Assembly: GCA_002414385.1 (NCBI GenBank)
Contig: DHZH01000008.1
Coordinates: 62,001-126,000 of the forward strand
DNA: 64,000 bases
From: Gammaproteobacteria bacterium UBA5109
Lineage (GTDB): Bacteria > Pseudomonadota > Gammaproteobacteria > Pseudomonadales > Pseudohongiellaceae
Reading direction: 5' to 3'
The translations under genes and the position numbers were made by a program. The notes beneath the pieces were generated by a model. The model was not told where the DNA came from. It saw nothing but the letters and a program-made list of their open reading frames with translations, and ran no database searches. Below, piece by piece: positions 51,485 to 61,212 of this stretch (the first letter of the stretch is position 1; every line of letters begins with the position of its first letter).

Positions 51485-53161
51485 TTATTCCTTTTCCATT
51501 TGCGCTTTAATCAAATCGCCAACCGTTGCAGGCGAAGCTGAAGTAGAACTTTGCTTGTTATGCTCGGCAATTGAATCCTTTTCTTCCTCAATTTCCTTCG
51601 CTTTAATTGAAAGCGTCAGCATGCGGCTTTTACGGTCTACACCAACAATCATGGCTTCAACCTCATCACCTTCATTGAGAACAGTACGGGCATCTTCAAC
51701 TCGATCCCGGCTGATATCTGAAGCTTTCAGTATGCCATCAACCCCTTCTTCGAGATTGATAATGACTTCCCGGGTATCGACTGAGGTTACCTTGCCTGTG
51801 ACAAGAGTACCTTTTTCGTTTACCGCGGCAAACTTGGCGAAAGGATCATCAGAAAGCTGCTTGATACCCAGGGAAATTCTTTCCCGGTCCGGATCAATGG
51901 AAAGTATGACCGTATCGAGTTTGTCACCTTTGGTATATTGGCGAACTGCCTGTTCACCAGGCTCATCCCAGGAGATGTCAGATAAATGCACCAGCCCGTC
52001 AATATCCCCATCGAGACCGATGAAAATACCGAAGTCAGTAATTGATTTGATATTGCCGGAAATACGGTCGCCTTTTTTATAGCTTTCAGCAAAGGCATCC
52101 CAGGGATTTTTCTGACACTGCTTCAGGCCAAGTGAAATACGACGACGCTCTTCGTCAATATCGAGAATCATCACTTCGATTTCATCACCTAACTGAACGA
52201 CTTTTGAAGGATGAATATTTTTATTGGTCCAGTCCATTTCAGACACATGAACCAATCCTTCAACACCTTCTTCCAGTTCGGCAAAACAACCGTAGTCAGT
52301 CAGATTGGTAACCACTGCCTTGACTCTGGTGTTTTCCGGATAACGATTCTTGATTTCCATCCAGGGATCATCACCCAGCTGTTTCAGACCCAGTGAGACA
52401 CGATTGCGTTCGCGGTCAAATTTAAGGACCTTGACTTCAATTTCCTGTCCGACTTCAACAATTTCACTTGGATGCTTGATACGTTTCCAGGACATATCCG
52501 TGATATGCAGCAGACCGTCAACACCACCCAGATCAACAAAGGCACCGTAATCGGTAAGGTTTTTCACAATACCTTTGACAGACTGGCCTTCCTGAAGGTT
52601 GGCGAGCAGCTCTTCGCGCTCCGCACTGTTCACTGATTCCAGAACTGCACGACGTGATACCACAACATTGTTGCGTTTCTGATCAAGTTTGATCAATTTG
52701 AATTCGAGTTCTTTATTCATTAAATGATCGGCATCACGAATTGGCCGAACATCAACCAGAGAACCTGGCAGGAAGGCACGGACAGTATTAACGTCCACGG
52801 TAAAGCCGCCTTTCACCTTGCCGTTAATAACACCTTTAACAGCTTCATTATCTTCAAATGCTTTTTCCAGCACCATCCAGGTTTCAGCCCGCTTGGCTTT
52901 TTCCCGGGATAATTTTGTTTCACCAAACCCGTCTTCGACAGTATCCAGAGCAACTTTAACTTCGTCACCGACATTTAATTCGAATTCGCCCTGGTCATTA
53001 AGGAATTCCTGTCGGGAAATGACACCTTCAGATTTGAGGCCAGCATGGACGGTTACCCAGTCCGAATCGATATCAATTACAGTACCGGTCACAATGGAAC
53101 CGGATTTCATTTCAATTTCTTTTAAACTTTCTTCAAATAGTTCTGCGAAACTCTCGCTCAT
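51485..53161 (-). CDS. rpsA: 30S ribosomal protein S1
   Basis: A 558-aa ribosomal protein with six S1 (OB-fold) repeats; repeats 3-6 are seen as NLTDYGAFVDLGGVDGLLHITDMSW, NLTDYGCFAELEEGVEGLVHVSEMDW, SITDFGIFIGLDGDIDGLVHLSDISW and a shorter last one. It brings structured or SD-poor mRNAs to the 30S subunit. Length matches E. coli (557). Autogenous control through the leader is known in E. coli; a hairpin just upstream of the start could serve here. Confidence 0.98.
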   Translation of the reverse strand: MSESFAELFEESLKEIEMKSGSIVTGTVIDIDSDWVTVHAGLKSEGVISRQEFLNDQGEFELNVGDEVKVALDTVEDGFGETKLSREKAKRAETWMVLEKAFEDNEAVKGVINGKVKGGFTVDVNTVRAFLPGSLVDVRPIRDADHLMNKELEFKLIKLDQKRNNVVVSRRAVLESVNSAEREELLANLQEGQSVKGIVKNLTDYGAFVDLGGVDGLLHITDMSWKRIKHPSEIVEVGQEIEVKVLKFDRERNRVSLGLKQLGDDPWMEIKNRYPENTRVKAVVTNLTDYGCFAELEEGVEGLVHVSEMDWTNKNIHPSKVVQLGDEIEVMILDIDEERRRISLGLKQCQKNPWDAFAESYKKGDRISGNIKSITDFGIFIGLDGDIDGLVHLSDISWDEPGEQAVRQYTKGDKLDTVILSIDPDRERISLGIKQLSDDPFAKFAAVNEKGTLVTGKVTSVDTREVIINLEEGVDGILKASDISRDRVEDARTVLNEGDEVEAMIVGVDRKSRMLTLSIKAKEIEEEKDSIAEHNKQSSTSASPATVGDLIKAQMEKE

Positions 53162-53174
53162 GTTAATTACCTGT

Positions 53175-53193
53175 AAAACCTTCAGGCTGAAGG
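53175..53193 (-). promoter_or_regulatory. leader hairpin directly upstream of rpsA
   Basis: CCTTCAGGCTGAAGG (53179-53193) is a perfect 6-bp inverted repeat with a 3-nt loop, followed on the minus strand by TTTT and then ACAGG before the start. It may be an S1-responsive element or attenuator. Confidence 0.35.
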
Positions 53194-53286
53194 CTTAAGC
53201 TTAATCCATATCCCAGTCGATACGGTTCAGTTCAATTTGATCAGATCCCCGCAGTTACTGGCACAGGAACATGACATATTTAAATT

Positions 53287-53970
53287 TCAGGTACTTTTAG
53301 TCAGTGCCTGCCGGGTGATAAGCAACACTTGTGTAAATACCTCATCAATACTCAAATCACTGGTATCAATGACATGAGCATCTTCTGCAGGGACAAGCGG
53401 AGAAACAGCTCGATTCGAATCACGTTCATCACGGGCCTGAATATCCTGCAAAAGGGCGCGCAGATTAACACTAAGTCCCTTATTAATCAACTGCTTATAT
53501 CGTCTTTGCGCTCTCTCCTCAGGACTGGCAGTCAGAAAAAATTTACAAAGGGCATCCGGAAAAATAACCGTTCCCATATCACGGCCATCGGCAACCAGTC
53601 CCGGAGGCTGCCGGAACACCCGCTGGCGTTTGCTCAGTGCCTGACGAATCTCCGGAATGGCAGCTACCTGTGATGCCTTGCCGGCGCTGCTTTCCTCCCG
53701 GACCAGGGCAGAAACTTCCTCACCATTTAACTCAATTGAGCCATCAAACTGGGTGGAAAATTGCACTTCCATCGCCAGTGCAAAGTCAACCAAGTCATTG
53801 ATATTACTATAACTAATTCCTTTTTTCTCGGCACCCACCGCTACCAGACGGTACAGCGCCCCGCTGTCGAGAAAATGCCAGCCCAGCTCTTTCGACAGCA
53901 TACCGGAAATTGTGCCCTTGCCTGTGCCGCTGGGCCCATCGATGGTAATGACCGGGATACTGTTCGACAT
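53287..53970 (-). CDS. cmk: cytidylate kinase
   Basis: A 227-aa kinase converting CMP and dCMP to diphosphates. The P-loop ITIDGPSGTGKGT is at residues 8-20. The GALYR segment near 37, VADGRDMGTVIFPDA near 125 and RDERDSNRAVSPL near 177 are family signatures. Its ATG overlaps the aroA stop by one base. Confidence 0.97.
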   Translation of the reverse strand: MSNSIPVITIDGPSGTGKGTISGMLSKELGWHFLDSGALYRLVAVGAEKKGISYSNINDLVDFALAMEVQFSTQFDGSIELNGEEVSALVREESSAGKASQVAAIPEIRQALSKRQRVFRQPPGLVADGRDMGTVIFPDALCKFFLTASPEERAQRRYKQLINKGLSVNLRALLQDIQARDERDSNRAVSPLVPAEDAHVIDTSDLSIDEVFTQVLLITRQALTKST

Positions 53971-55280
53971 TACTGCACCTGCAGCCTGATGCCGCTCTTG
54001 CTGGCAAGTCCGGCAAATCCCGGGAAGGAAGTATCCACGTTTTTACAGTCATGAATAATAATCGCTTGCCTGGCTCTCAGGGCCGCGATTGCAAAAGACA
54101 TGGCAATGCGATGATCGCCAAGACTGTCAATTTCACCTCCGCCGAATTCTGACTGATGAATAATAATACCGTCAGGCTGGACTTCATGCCTGACTCCCAG
54201 TACTGCCAGACCGTCTGCCATCGCCTGAATACGGTCACTTTCCTTGACGCGTAATTCTTCTGCTCCACTGAGGCGGGTTGAACCCTTGGCGCAGGCGGCA
54301 GCAATGAACAGGACCGGGAATTCATCAATGGCCAGTGGTACCTGATCCTGCGGTATGTCAATGCCTTGCAATTGAGCATACCTGACCTGTATATCCGCAA
54401 CCGGTTCACCACCGGCTTCATATTCACGAACATATTCAATATCCGCTCCCATGGCTCGCAGAATGTTGATTACCCCGATCCGGGTTGGGTTGATTCCAAC
54501 ATGCTCAAGCAGGATGTCTGAACCAGGTGTGATACTGGCAGCCACCATGAAAAACGCCGCAGAACTGATGTCTGCCGGGACCTCAATATTTGTGGCATGC
54601 AGCTTTCCGCCGCCACTGAGCGAAACAGAACTGCCCTGTACTTCAATTTCATAACCGAAACCACGCAACATACGTTCCGTATGATCCCTGCAGGGAGCTG
54701 GTTCATGTATTACGCTGCGACCTTTGGCATACATTGCTGCCAGCAAGAGGCATGATTTTACCTGGGCGCTGGCTACCGGCATCTGATAGTCAATTGCCCG
54801 CAGCTGCGCAGGACTGATCCGGATTGGTGCAAATTCTCCCTGCTCCAGCTCAATCGCCGCTCCCATTGTTCTGAGCGGTTCAGTAATACGTTTCATTGGA
54901 CGTTTGGACAGGGAAGCATCGCCGCTTAGCACGGAACTGAAGGACTGGGCAGCCAGCAGCCCGGTCATCAGGCGCATTGCCGTACCGGAATTACCCATAT
55001 CAAGAGCCTGCTCCGCTGCCTGCAGACCATGCATGCCGACCCCCTGGATACTGAGCCTGCCCTGCTCGGGCCCGGCTATCTGTACGCCCATGGCACGAAA
55101 TGCCTGCAGGGTTGCCAGGCTGTCCTCTCCTTCAAGAAAACCACTGACCTCGGTGCTGCCTTCTGCCAAAGCCCCCAGCATAATGGCACGATGTGAAACT
55201 GATTTATCACCAGGCACCCTGATGCGACCGGAAATACTGCCCCCCGGCTGCAGGGTATATGTCACTGATTTGCTGTTCAT
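53970..55280 (-). CDS. aroA: 3-phosphoshikimate 1-carboxyvinyltransferase (EPSP synthase)
   Basis: A 436-aa shikimate-pathway enzyme joining shikimate-3-phosphate and PEP. The N-terminal motif GDKSVSHRAIMLGALAEG (residues 24-41), LDMGNSGTAMRLMTG near 95 and the C-terminal KESDRIQAMADGL and GDHRIAMSFA segments are complete. Here it is a free-standing gene; in Pseudomonas the same locus has tyrA fused to aroA. It follows the pheA-tyrA fusion by 2 bp. Confidence 0.96.
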   Translation of the reverse strand: MNSKSVTYTLQPGGSISGRIRVPGDKSVSHRAIMLGALAEGSTEVSGFLEGEDSLATLQAFRAMGVQIAGPEQGRLSIQGVGMHGLQAAEQALDMGNSGTAMRLMTGLLAAQSFSSVLSGDASLSKRPMKRITEPLRTMGAAIELEQGEFAPIRISPAQLRAIDYQMPVASAQVKSCLLLAAMYAKGRSVIHEPAPCRDHTERMLRGFGYEIEVQGSSVSLSGGGKLHATNIEVPADISSAAFFMVAASITPGSDILLEHVGINPTRIGVINILRAMGADIEYVREYEAGGEPVADIQVRYAQLQGIDIPQDQVPLAIDEFPVLFIAAACAKGSTRLSGAEELRVKESDRIQAMADGLAVLGVRHEVQPDGIIIHQSEFGGGEIDSLGDHRIAMSFAIAALRARQAIIIHDCKNVDTSFPGFAGLASKSGIRLQVQ

Positions 55281-55282
55281 GC

Positions 55283-57016
55283 CTACTTCTTGTTTAAAAA
55301 TTTATCGCGGGAAAGTTTTGCCCGTTGCAGAATGGTCATCACCTTGTTGCCATCACCCTGTTTTAAAGCCTGTTTCAATTGGTCAATTTCAGCTTCAAAG
55401 TCTTTAAGGATGATACTGATCGCATCTGCATTGCCGATAAAGATATCGTGCCACATTTGCGGATCACTGGAAGCAATGCGGGTGAAATCCCGAAAGCCGC
55501 CGGCGGCATAACGAAAAATTTCTTCGCTTGTGCCCTGTTGTGACAGGGTATCAACCAGTGCATAGGCCAGAAGATGGGGTAGATGGCTGGTTGCTGCCAA
55601 TACTTTATCATGTTCTGTAACATCCATTCTCAGGACTTCAGCGCCACAACACTGCCAGAGTGTTTCAACCAGCGACAGCGCCGCCGGGTCAGTATTGGGC
55701 ATGGGAGTCAGAATCACCCGGTGGGCCGCAAACAGTTCTGCACTGGCCGCCTGAAAACCACTCTGCTCGGACCCGGCAATCGGGTGCCCGGGGACAAAGT
55801 TGGTGGGTATTTCTGCAAACACGGACTGCAGCGCATTGAGGATTGGCTGTTTGACACTGCTTACATCCGTCACAATGCATTCAGGTTTAATCCTGCCAGC
55901 TAATTGCTGCAGAATTCCTTCGACACTGAGCCCGGGAACCGCAATGATGATCAGATCAGCATCCTGACAGATTTCTCCGGCATTGGTGCTGAAACCCTGA
56001 ATGATATTGTTTTGCTGAGCCGCTTCCAGTACTGCCTGGCTGGAGTCGACGGCTGAAAGATTGCCATGACCATATAAGGTCTTGGCAATGGACCCGCCAA
56101 TCAGCCCAAGGCCGATAATCACGATTTTTTTGTCCAGCAGAATATCCGGCAAGGTCTGTTTAAACTGCAATTCTTCATGCACGATTGCCGACACCGGATA
56201 AGAGCCGAGCACCCTGACGCTGATATCCTTGTCCCGTAATTCTGTCAGGGCCTTGCTGATATGCGCATCATCCTGATGACCATCGATATCAATATAGAAT
56301 GCATAAGACCAGACTGTTTTACGGGTCGGTCTGGATTCAAGCTTGCTGAGGTTTACTCCGTTTGTTTTCAGAGGTTCAAGCACGTTATACAGGGCTCCCG
56401 GTTCATTGCGGGTCGTTACCAGTAATGAGGTTCTGTCCCTGCCGGTCGGTTCTGGCTGCAGCTTTTTACTGAGCACCACAAAACGGGTGGTGTTGTCCTG
56501 ACTATCCTGAATATTCTCATCCAGTATTTGCAGGCTGTTCAACTGTGCTGCATTTTTACTGGCTATGGCGGCAACACCGGGTTCTGCAGCAGCAATTCTG
56601 GCTGCCTCGCCATTGCTGGGCGCTGCTACCCGTTCTATACCGGGGTAATGTTTATCCAGCCAGTTTCTGCACTGGCCAAGGGATTGCTGATGGGAAACTA
56701 TCTTGTGAATTTTCTGAACAGATACCGGTTCCTGAGCCATCAGCACATGCTGGATACGCAAGAGCACTTCACCACAAATACCCAGCGGGGATTTACTCAG
56801 ACAATCCAGGGTCTCAGTTATCGAACCTTCAGTAGAATTTTCAACGGGGACCAGACCAAAATTACTGCTGCCATTTTCGACGGCAGCAAATACTTCTTCA
56901 ATCTTGTCACAGGAAATGCTGCCCTGATCAGAGCCAAAATATTTTATCAGGGCATTATGCGAGTATGTTCCCTCGGGACCCAGATAGGCAACAGGCCCTG
57001 GATCACGATCACTCAT
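55283..57016 (-). CDS. PheA-TyrA fusion: prephenate dehydratase with ACT domain joined to prephenate dehydrogenase
   Basis: A 577-aa bifunctional-looking protein. Residues 7-185 are prephenate dehydratase (VAYLGPEGTYSHNAL, VPVENSTEGSITETLD, DNTTRFVVL with the catalytic Thr-Arg-Phe). Residues about 198-275 are an ACT domain (PGALYNVLEPLKTNGVNLSKLESRP), the Phe sensor. Residues 295-577 are NAD-dependent prephenate dehydrogenase (IIGLGLIGGSIAK, GHPIAGSEQSGFQAAS, TSHLPHLLAYALV). There is no chorismate mutase domain, unlike the usual CM-PheA. The ATG (MSDRDPGPVA) overlaps the gyrA stop. Both branch enzymes of Phe and Tyr synthesis sit on one chain, upstream of aroA. The usual neighbours serC and hisC are missing. 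Confidence 0.9.
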   Translation of the reverse strand: MSDRDPGPVAYLGPEGTYSHNALIKYFGSDQGSISCDKIEEVFAAVENGSSNFGLVPVENSTEGSITETLDCLSKSPLGICGEVLLRIQHVLMAQEPVSVQKIHKIVSHQQSLGQCRNWLDKHYPGIERVAAPSNGEAARIAAAEPGVAAIASKNAAQLNSLQILDENIQDSQDNTTRFVVLSKKLQPEPTGRDRTSLLVTTRNEPGALYNVLEPLKTNGVNLSKLESRPTRKTVWSYAFYIDIDGHQDDAHISKALTELRDKDISVRVLGSYPVSAIVHEELQFKQTLPDILLDKKIVIIGLGLIGGSIAKTLYGHGNLSAVDSSQAVLEAAQQNNIIQGFSTNAGEICQDADLIIIAVPGLSVEGILQQLAGRIKPECIVTDVSSVKQPILNALQSVFAEIPTNFVPGHPIAGSEQSGFQAASAELFAAHRVILTPMPNTDPAALSLVETLWQCCGAEVLRMDVTEHDKVLAATSHLPHLLAYALVDTLSQQGTSEEIFRYAAGGFRDFTRIASSDPQMWHDIFIGNADAISIILKDFEAEIDQLKQALKQGDGNKVMTILQRAKLSRDKFLNKK

Positions 57017-59624
57017 CAGCCTGTGCAGGATCGCTTTCCTGCGAAGAGTCTTCTTCGGGGAGTTCCACGTCTTCGGGTTCTTCAATGCGCTGGACACCGA
57101 CCAGACTTTCCTCATCTTTCAGATTGATCAGCCGTACACCTTGTGTGTTGCGTCCCTGAGAGGAAACCTCATCAATACGGATACGCACCAGTGTTCCCTT
57201 GTCACTGATAAGCATAATTTCATCGCCTTCCCTGACCTGTGCTGCACCGACTACGGCGCCGTTCCTTTCACTGGTCTGAATGCCGATAACCCCTTTGCCG
57301 CCGCGTTTATAGGTCGGAAAATCTTCAACTATTGTGCGCTTGCCATAACCGTTTTTACTGACCGCAAGAATCTGCGTCCCTTCTTCAGGAATAATCATGT
57401 CCACCATGTGCTGGCCTTCTTCCAGTCGAATACCCCTTACGCCTTTGGCAGTTCGACCCATAGCTCGCACATCCGCCTCATTGAAACGGATCACCTTGCC
57501 GGAGCTGCTGTAGAGCATGACATCCTGAGACCCGTTGGTGATTGCCGTCTTGATCAGGCTATCCCCTTCTTCCAGTTCGATGGCACGCAAACCGACGCTG
57601 CGCTGGCGGGCAAAATTCGGCAACGCCACTTTTTTGACCGTGCCATTGCCGGTTGCCATGAAGACAAACTTGTCTTCATCATAGTCACGAACCGGCAGCA
57701 TACTGGTAATGGTTTCATCTTCTTCAAGTGGCAGGATATTGACAATTGGCTTGCCGCGAGCGGTCCTGCTGGCCAGAGGAATCTGAAACACCTTGATCCA
57801 GAATACCTTCCCGGTTGAGGTGAAGCACAGCAGGATGTCGTGACTGTTGGCAATCAGCAGATGCTGAACAAAATCTTCTTCTTTAACCGACGCTGCCGCT
57901 TTACCACGACCCCCACGGTGCTGGGCCTGGTAATCAGTCAAGGGCTGGCTCTTGGCATAACCGGTCTGGGAAATGGTCACCACCCGGTCTTCCTCGGTAA
58001 TCAGGTCTTCTACAGTCAGGTCATGCTGGGAGTCCTTGATTTCTGTACGCCGTTCATCACCGTATTCCTTTTCAATTTCTTCCAGCTCTGAACGAATGAC
58101 TTCCATCAGCCGTGAATTATTATCCAGGATTTCCATGTATTCCTTGATCTGCTGTAATAATTCCTTGTAATCATTAATCAGCTTTTCCTGTTCCAGCCCG
58201 GTCAGGCGGTGCAGTCGTAACTCAAGAATTGCCTGAGCCTGGTCGGGGGAGAGCATGTACTCCTCTCCCTTAAGGCCGTATTGCTCAGGCAGGGTGTTTG
58301 GTCGACAAACATTGGGATCCGAGTCGCCCAGCAACTCAAGCACGCCTCTGGAATTCCAGGCGCGTTGCAGTAATTTTTCTTTGGCCTCAGCCGAATTTGG
58401 AGAGGACTTGATCAGTTCAATCACTGCATCAATATTGGCAAGAGCCACCGCCAGGCCTTCCAGGATATGGCCCTTTTCTCTGGCTTTGCGTAAAAGATAA
58501 ACCGTTCGGCGGGTAACCACCTCACGCCGGTGCTGAATAAAGGCATCCAGTATTTGCTGCAGGTTCAGCAGCTTGGGCTGACCGTCAACCAGCGCCACCA
58601 TGTTGATACCGAATACCATCTGCATCTGGGTCTGGGCATACAGGTTATTCAGTACCACATCTCCGACCTCACCTTTGCGCAGTTCAATCACGATGCGCAA
58701 ACCTTCCTTGTCCGATTCATCACGCAGTTCACTGATACCTTCCAGTTTTTTCTCCTTGACCAGTTCAGCAATACGCTCAATCAAACGCGCCTTGTTAATC
58801 TGATAGGGAATTTCATGGACGATGATGGTCTGACGGCCGGATTTTTCATCCTCAATAATTTCGGCCCGGGCACGCATGTAAATTTTTCCGCGACCGGTAC
58901 GGTATGCTTGCACGATGCCAGCACGACCATTGATAAATGCTGCAGTCGGGAAGTCCGGTCCCTGGATATGCTGCATCAATTCATCAACCTCAATATCCGG
59001 ATTGTCCATCATGGCGATGGTGGCACTTATCACTTCTTTGAGATTATGCGGCGGAATATTGGTTGCCATCCCTACCGCAATACCGGAAGAACCGTTTATC
59101 AGCAGATTCGGCACACGGGTCGGCAATACATCTGGAATCTGTTCGGTGCCATCATAGTTATCAGTGAAATCAACAGTTTCCTTGTCCAGATCGGCCAGCA
59201 GCTCATGTGCCAGTTTCTGCATGCGCACTTCGGTATACCGCATGGCAGCTGCAGAATCACCATCAATTGAACCAAAATTTCCCTGACCATCAACCAGCAT
59301 ATAGCGCAGAGAGAAATTTTGCGCCATACGGACGATGGTTTCATACACAGCTGAGTCGCCATGCGGGTGATATTTACCGATGACATCACCGACCACACGG
59401 GCAGATTTTTTATAGGGTTTGTTCCAGTCATTGGAAAGCACGTTCATGGCAAAAAGCACGCGCCTGTGGACAGGTTTCAGACCATCCCTGACATCCGGTA
59501 GTGCCCTGCCTACAATTACGCTCATGGCATAATCGAGATAGGACTGCCGCATCTCATGTTCTATGGTTACTGATTGTATGTGCTCGTCGTTCTGGCCTTC
59601 ACCCTGATCTATGGAATCCGACAT
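57009..59624 (-). CDS. gyrA: DNA gyrase subunit A
   Basis: An 871-aa type II topoisomerase breakage-reunion subunit. N-terminal VGRALPDVRDGLKPVHRRVLFAM, the quinolone-determining stretch HPHGDSAVYETIVRMAQ (Ser83 kept, Glu at the position of E. coli Asp87, as occurs naturally in other genera) and the catalytic Tyr in RYTEVRMQKL are visible. The C-terminal pinwheel has the GyrA box-like segment QHRGGRGKAA. The acidic tail is typical. The stop overlaps the start of the pheA-tyrA fusion. Confidence 0.98.
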   Translation of the reverse strand: MSDSIDQGEGQNDEHIQSVTIEHEMRQSYLDYAMSVIVGRALPDVRDGLKPVHRRVLFAMNVLSNDWNKPYKKSARVVGDVIGKYHPHGDSAVYETIVRMAQNFSLRYMLVDGQGNFGSIDGDSAAAMRYTEVRMQKLAHELLADLDKETVDFTDNYDGTEQIPDVLPTRVPNLLINGSSGIAVGMATNIPPHNLKEVISATIAMMDNPDIEVDELMQHIQGPDFPTAAFINGRAGIVQAYRTGRGKIYMRARAEIIEDEKSGRQTIIVHEIPYQINKARLIERIAELVKEKKLEGISELRDESDKEGLRIVIELRKGEVGDVVLNNLYAQTQMQMVFGINMVALVDGQPKLLNLQQILDAFIQHRREVVTRRTVYLLRKAREKGHILEGLAVALANIDAVIELIKSSPNSAEAKEKLLQRAWNSRGVLELLGDSDPNVCRPNTLPEQYGLKGEEYMLSPDQAQAILELRLHRLTGLEQEKLINDYKELLQQIKEYMEILDNNSRLMEVIRSELEEIEKEYGDERRTEIKDSQHDLTVEDLITEEDRVVTISQTGYAKSQPLTDYQAQHRGGRGKAAASVKEEDFVQHLLIANSHDILLCFTSTGKVFWIKVFQIPLASRTARGKPIVNILPLEEDETITSMLPVRDYDEDKFVFMATGNGTVKKVALPNFARQRSVGLRAIELEEGDSLIKTAITNGSQDVMLYSSSGKVIRFNEADVRAMGRTAKGVRGIRLEEGQHMVDMIIPEEGTQILAVSKNGYGKRTIVEDFPTYKRGGKGVIGIQTSERNGAVVGAAQVREGDEIMLISDKGTLVRIRIDEVSSQGRNTQGVRLINLKDEESLVGVQRIEEPEDVELPEEDSSQESDPAQADE

Positions 59625-59865
59625 AAAATGCTATTATTTCCCCTTGCCAGCTCGATTTGAGTTACTGCTGAAACAACTTGTTTGATTATTGACGCAGCCA
59701 TACAAGAGGCCATTAACAAGCAAGTGGATCGAGCTAATATTTATTAAATATTAAAGGCCAAATTGTAGCATATTCAGGCTCCTGACTGATAGCTAAAGTA
59801 CATACTTTCAGGAATAAAAGTTATACTCGTAAAAGTTTTAAATAATAACCAGAAATCAATACCTT

Positions 59866-61212
59866 ATGCCCTCCAAAAACACTGCAGAAAAGCGCCAGAA
59901 AGTCGATACAATCATTCACGCAAAATGGCTGATTCCAATGAGCAAATCAGGGCTGATTCTGGAGCATCACAGCCTGATTATTCAGCAACAAATGATTCGG
60001 GAAATACTGCCCCGCAGCGAAGTTGAAAACTACTTTTTCAGCGACGAAAACTATGACCTCAATGAGCACATCGTCATTCCCGGACTGGTAAATGCCCACG
60101 GTCATGCGCCAATGTCATTATTACGTGGTTATGCCGATGATCTCGCGCTGCAACCCTGGCTGGAAGAAAAAATCTGGCCTGCTGAGGCGCGCTGGGTAAG
60201 TGAAAAGTTTGTCCGTGACGGCGCCGAACTGGCAATTGCAGAAATGCTGTTATCCGGCACTACCGCTTTTACTGATATGTATTTTTTCCCTGATCTGGTT
60301 GCCAAAGCGGCATTGAAAGCAAATATTCGTGCCCACCTGACTTCTCCGGTGCTGGATTTTCCGACCGTTTGGGCAAAAGATCCGGATGAATATATTCACA
60401 AGGCCATGACCCTGCACGACAAATATAAAAACAATGAGCATATCCATGTCGGTTTCGGACCTCATGCCACTTACACAGTATCCGATCAGCCCATGCAGAA
60501 ACTGGCAACCTACGCCAGTGAACTTGATATTGCGATTCATCTGCACACTCATGAAACTGCACAGGAAGTACAGCAAGCGGTCGATAAAAGTGACAAAAGA
60601 CCCCTCGGGCATCTGCATGAGCTTGGCCTGCTGATCCCAAACCTGCAGTGTGTGCACATGACGCAATTACTGGATGACGAAATCAGCCTGCTTGCTGATT
60701 GCGGTGTTTCAGTAGTGCATTGCCCGGCCTCCAACATGAAACTGGCCAGCGGACTGTGCCCGACTGGAAAACTGATGGATGCCGGAATCATTGTCGGCCT
60801 GGGTACGGATGGCAGTGCCAGCAATAATGAATTAAATATGATTAATGAAATGCGTCTGGCTGCGCTGCTTGGTAAAATCACCTCTGATGATGCCTCCAGC
60901 TTGTCAGCCTGGCAGGCCTTGCACATGGCAACCGTTAATGGCGCAAAACTGATGGGCCTCGGCGAGCAGACAGGCACACTGGAATCAGGCAAATTTGCCG
61001 ATATAACTGCAGTAAACCTGAACCGGCTCAATACTTCACCCGTATATGATCCTGTCAACACGCTGGTTTACAGCGCCCAGGCAAACCAGGTCAGCCATGT
61101 CTGGGTTGCCGGCAAGCTCAATGTGAAAGACCATCAATTAATCAGTCTTGATGCCCATGCCCTGCATGAAAAAGCAAAGGACTGGGCAGATAAGATACAG
61201 GCACAGGCATAA
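59866..61212 (+). CDS. mtaD: 5-methylthioadenosine/S-adenosylhomocysteine deaminase (TRZ/ATZ amidohydrolase)
   Basis: A 448-aa metal-dependent amidohydrolase. Metal ligands are in VNAHGHAPMSLLRG near residue 80 and HLHTHETAQE near 226, followed by VVHCPASNMKLASG near 286 and GTDGSASNNELNM near 308. Family members in Pseudomonas deaminate 5'-methylthioadenosine to the inosine form. The gene order mtaD-ubiG-mupP-yciK after gyrA matches that genus. The stop overlaps the ubiG ATG by one base. Start has no strong ribosome site. Confidence 0.9.
   Translation: MPSKNTAEKRQKVDTIIHAKWLIPMSKSGLILEHHSLIIQQQMIREILPRSEVENYFFSDENYDLNEHIVIPGLVNAHGHAPMSLLRGYADDLALQPWLEEKIWPAEARWVSEKFVRDGAELAIAEMLLSGTTAFTDMYFFPDLVAKAALKANIRAHLTSPVLDFPTVWAKDPDEYIHKAMTLHDKYKNNEHIHVGFGPHATYTVSDQPMQKLATYASELDIAIHLHTHETAQEVQQAVDKSDKRPLGHLHELGLLIPNLQCVHMTQLLDDEISLLADCGVSVVHCPASNMKLASGLCPTGKLMDAGIIVGLGTDGSASNNELNMINEMRLAALLGKITSDDASSLSAWQALHMATVNGAKLMGLGEQTGTLESGKFADITAVNLNRLNTSPVYDPVNTLVYSAQANQVSHVWVAGKLNVKDHQLISLDAHALHEKAKDWADKIQAQA

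Noticed and set aside
57275..59420. gyrA position 87 Glu as a quinolone-resistance mutation
   Set aside because: Glu at this position is natural in several genera and Ser83 is intact, so resistance is not implied.
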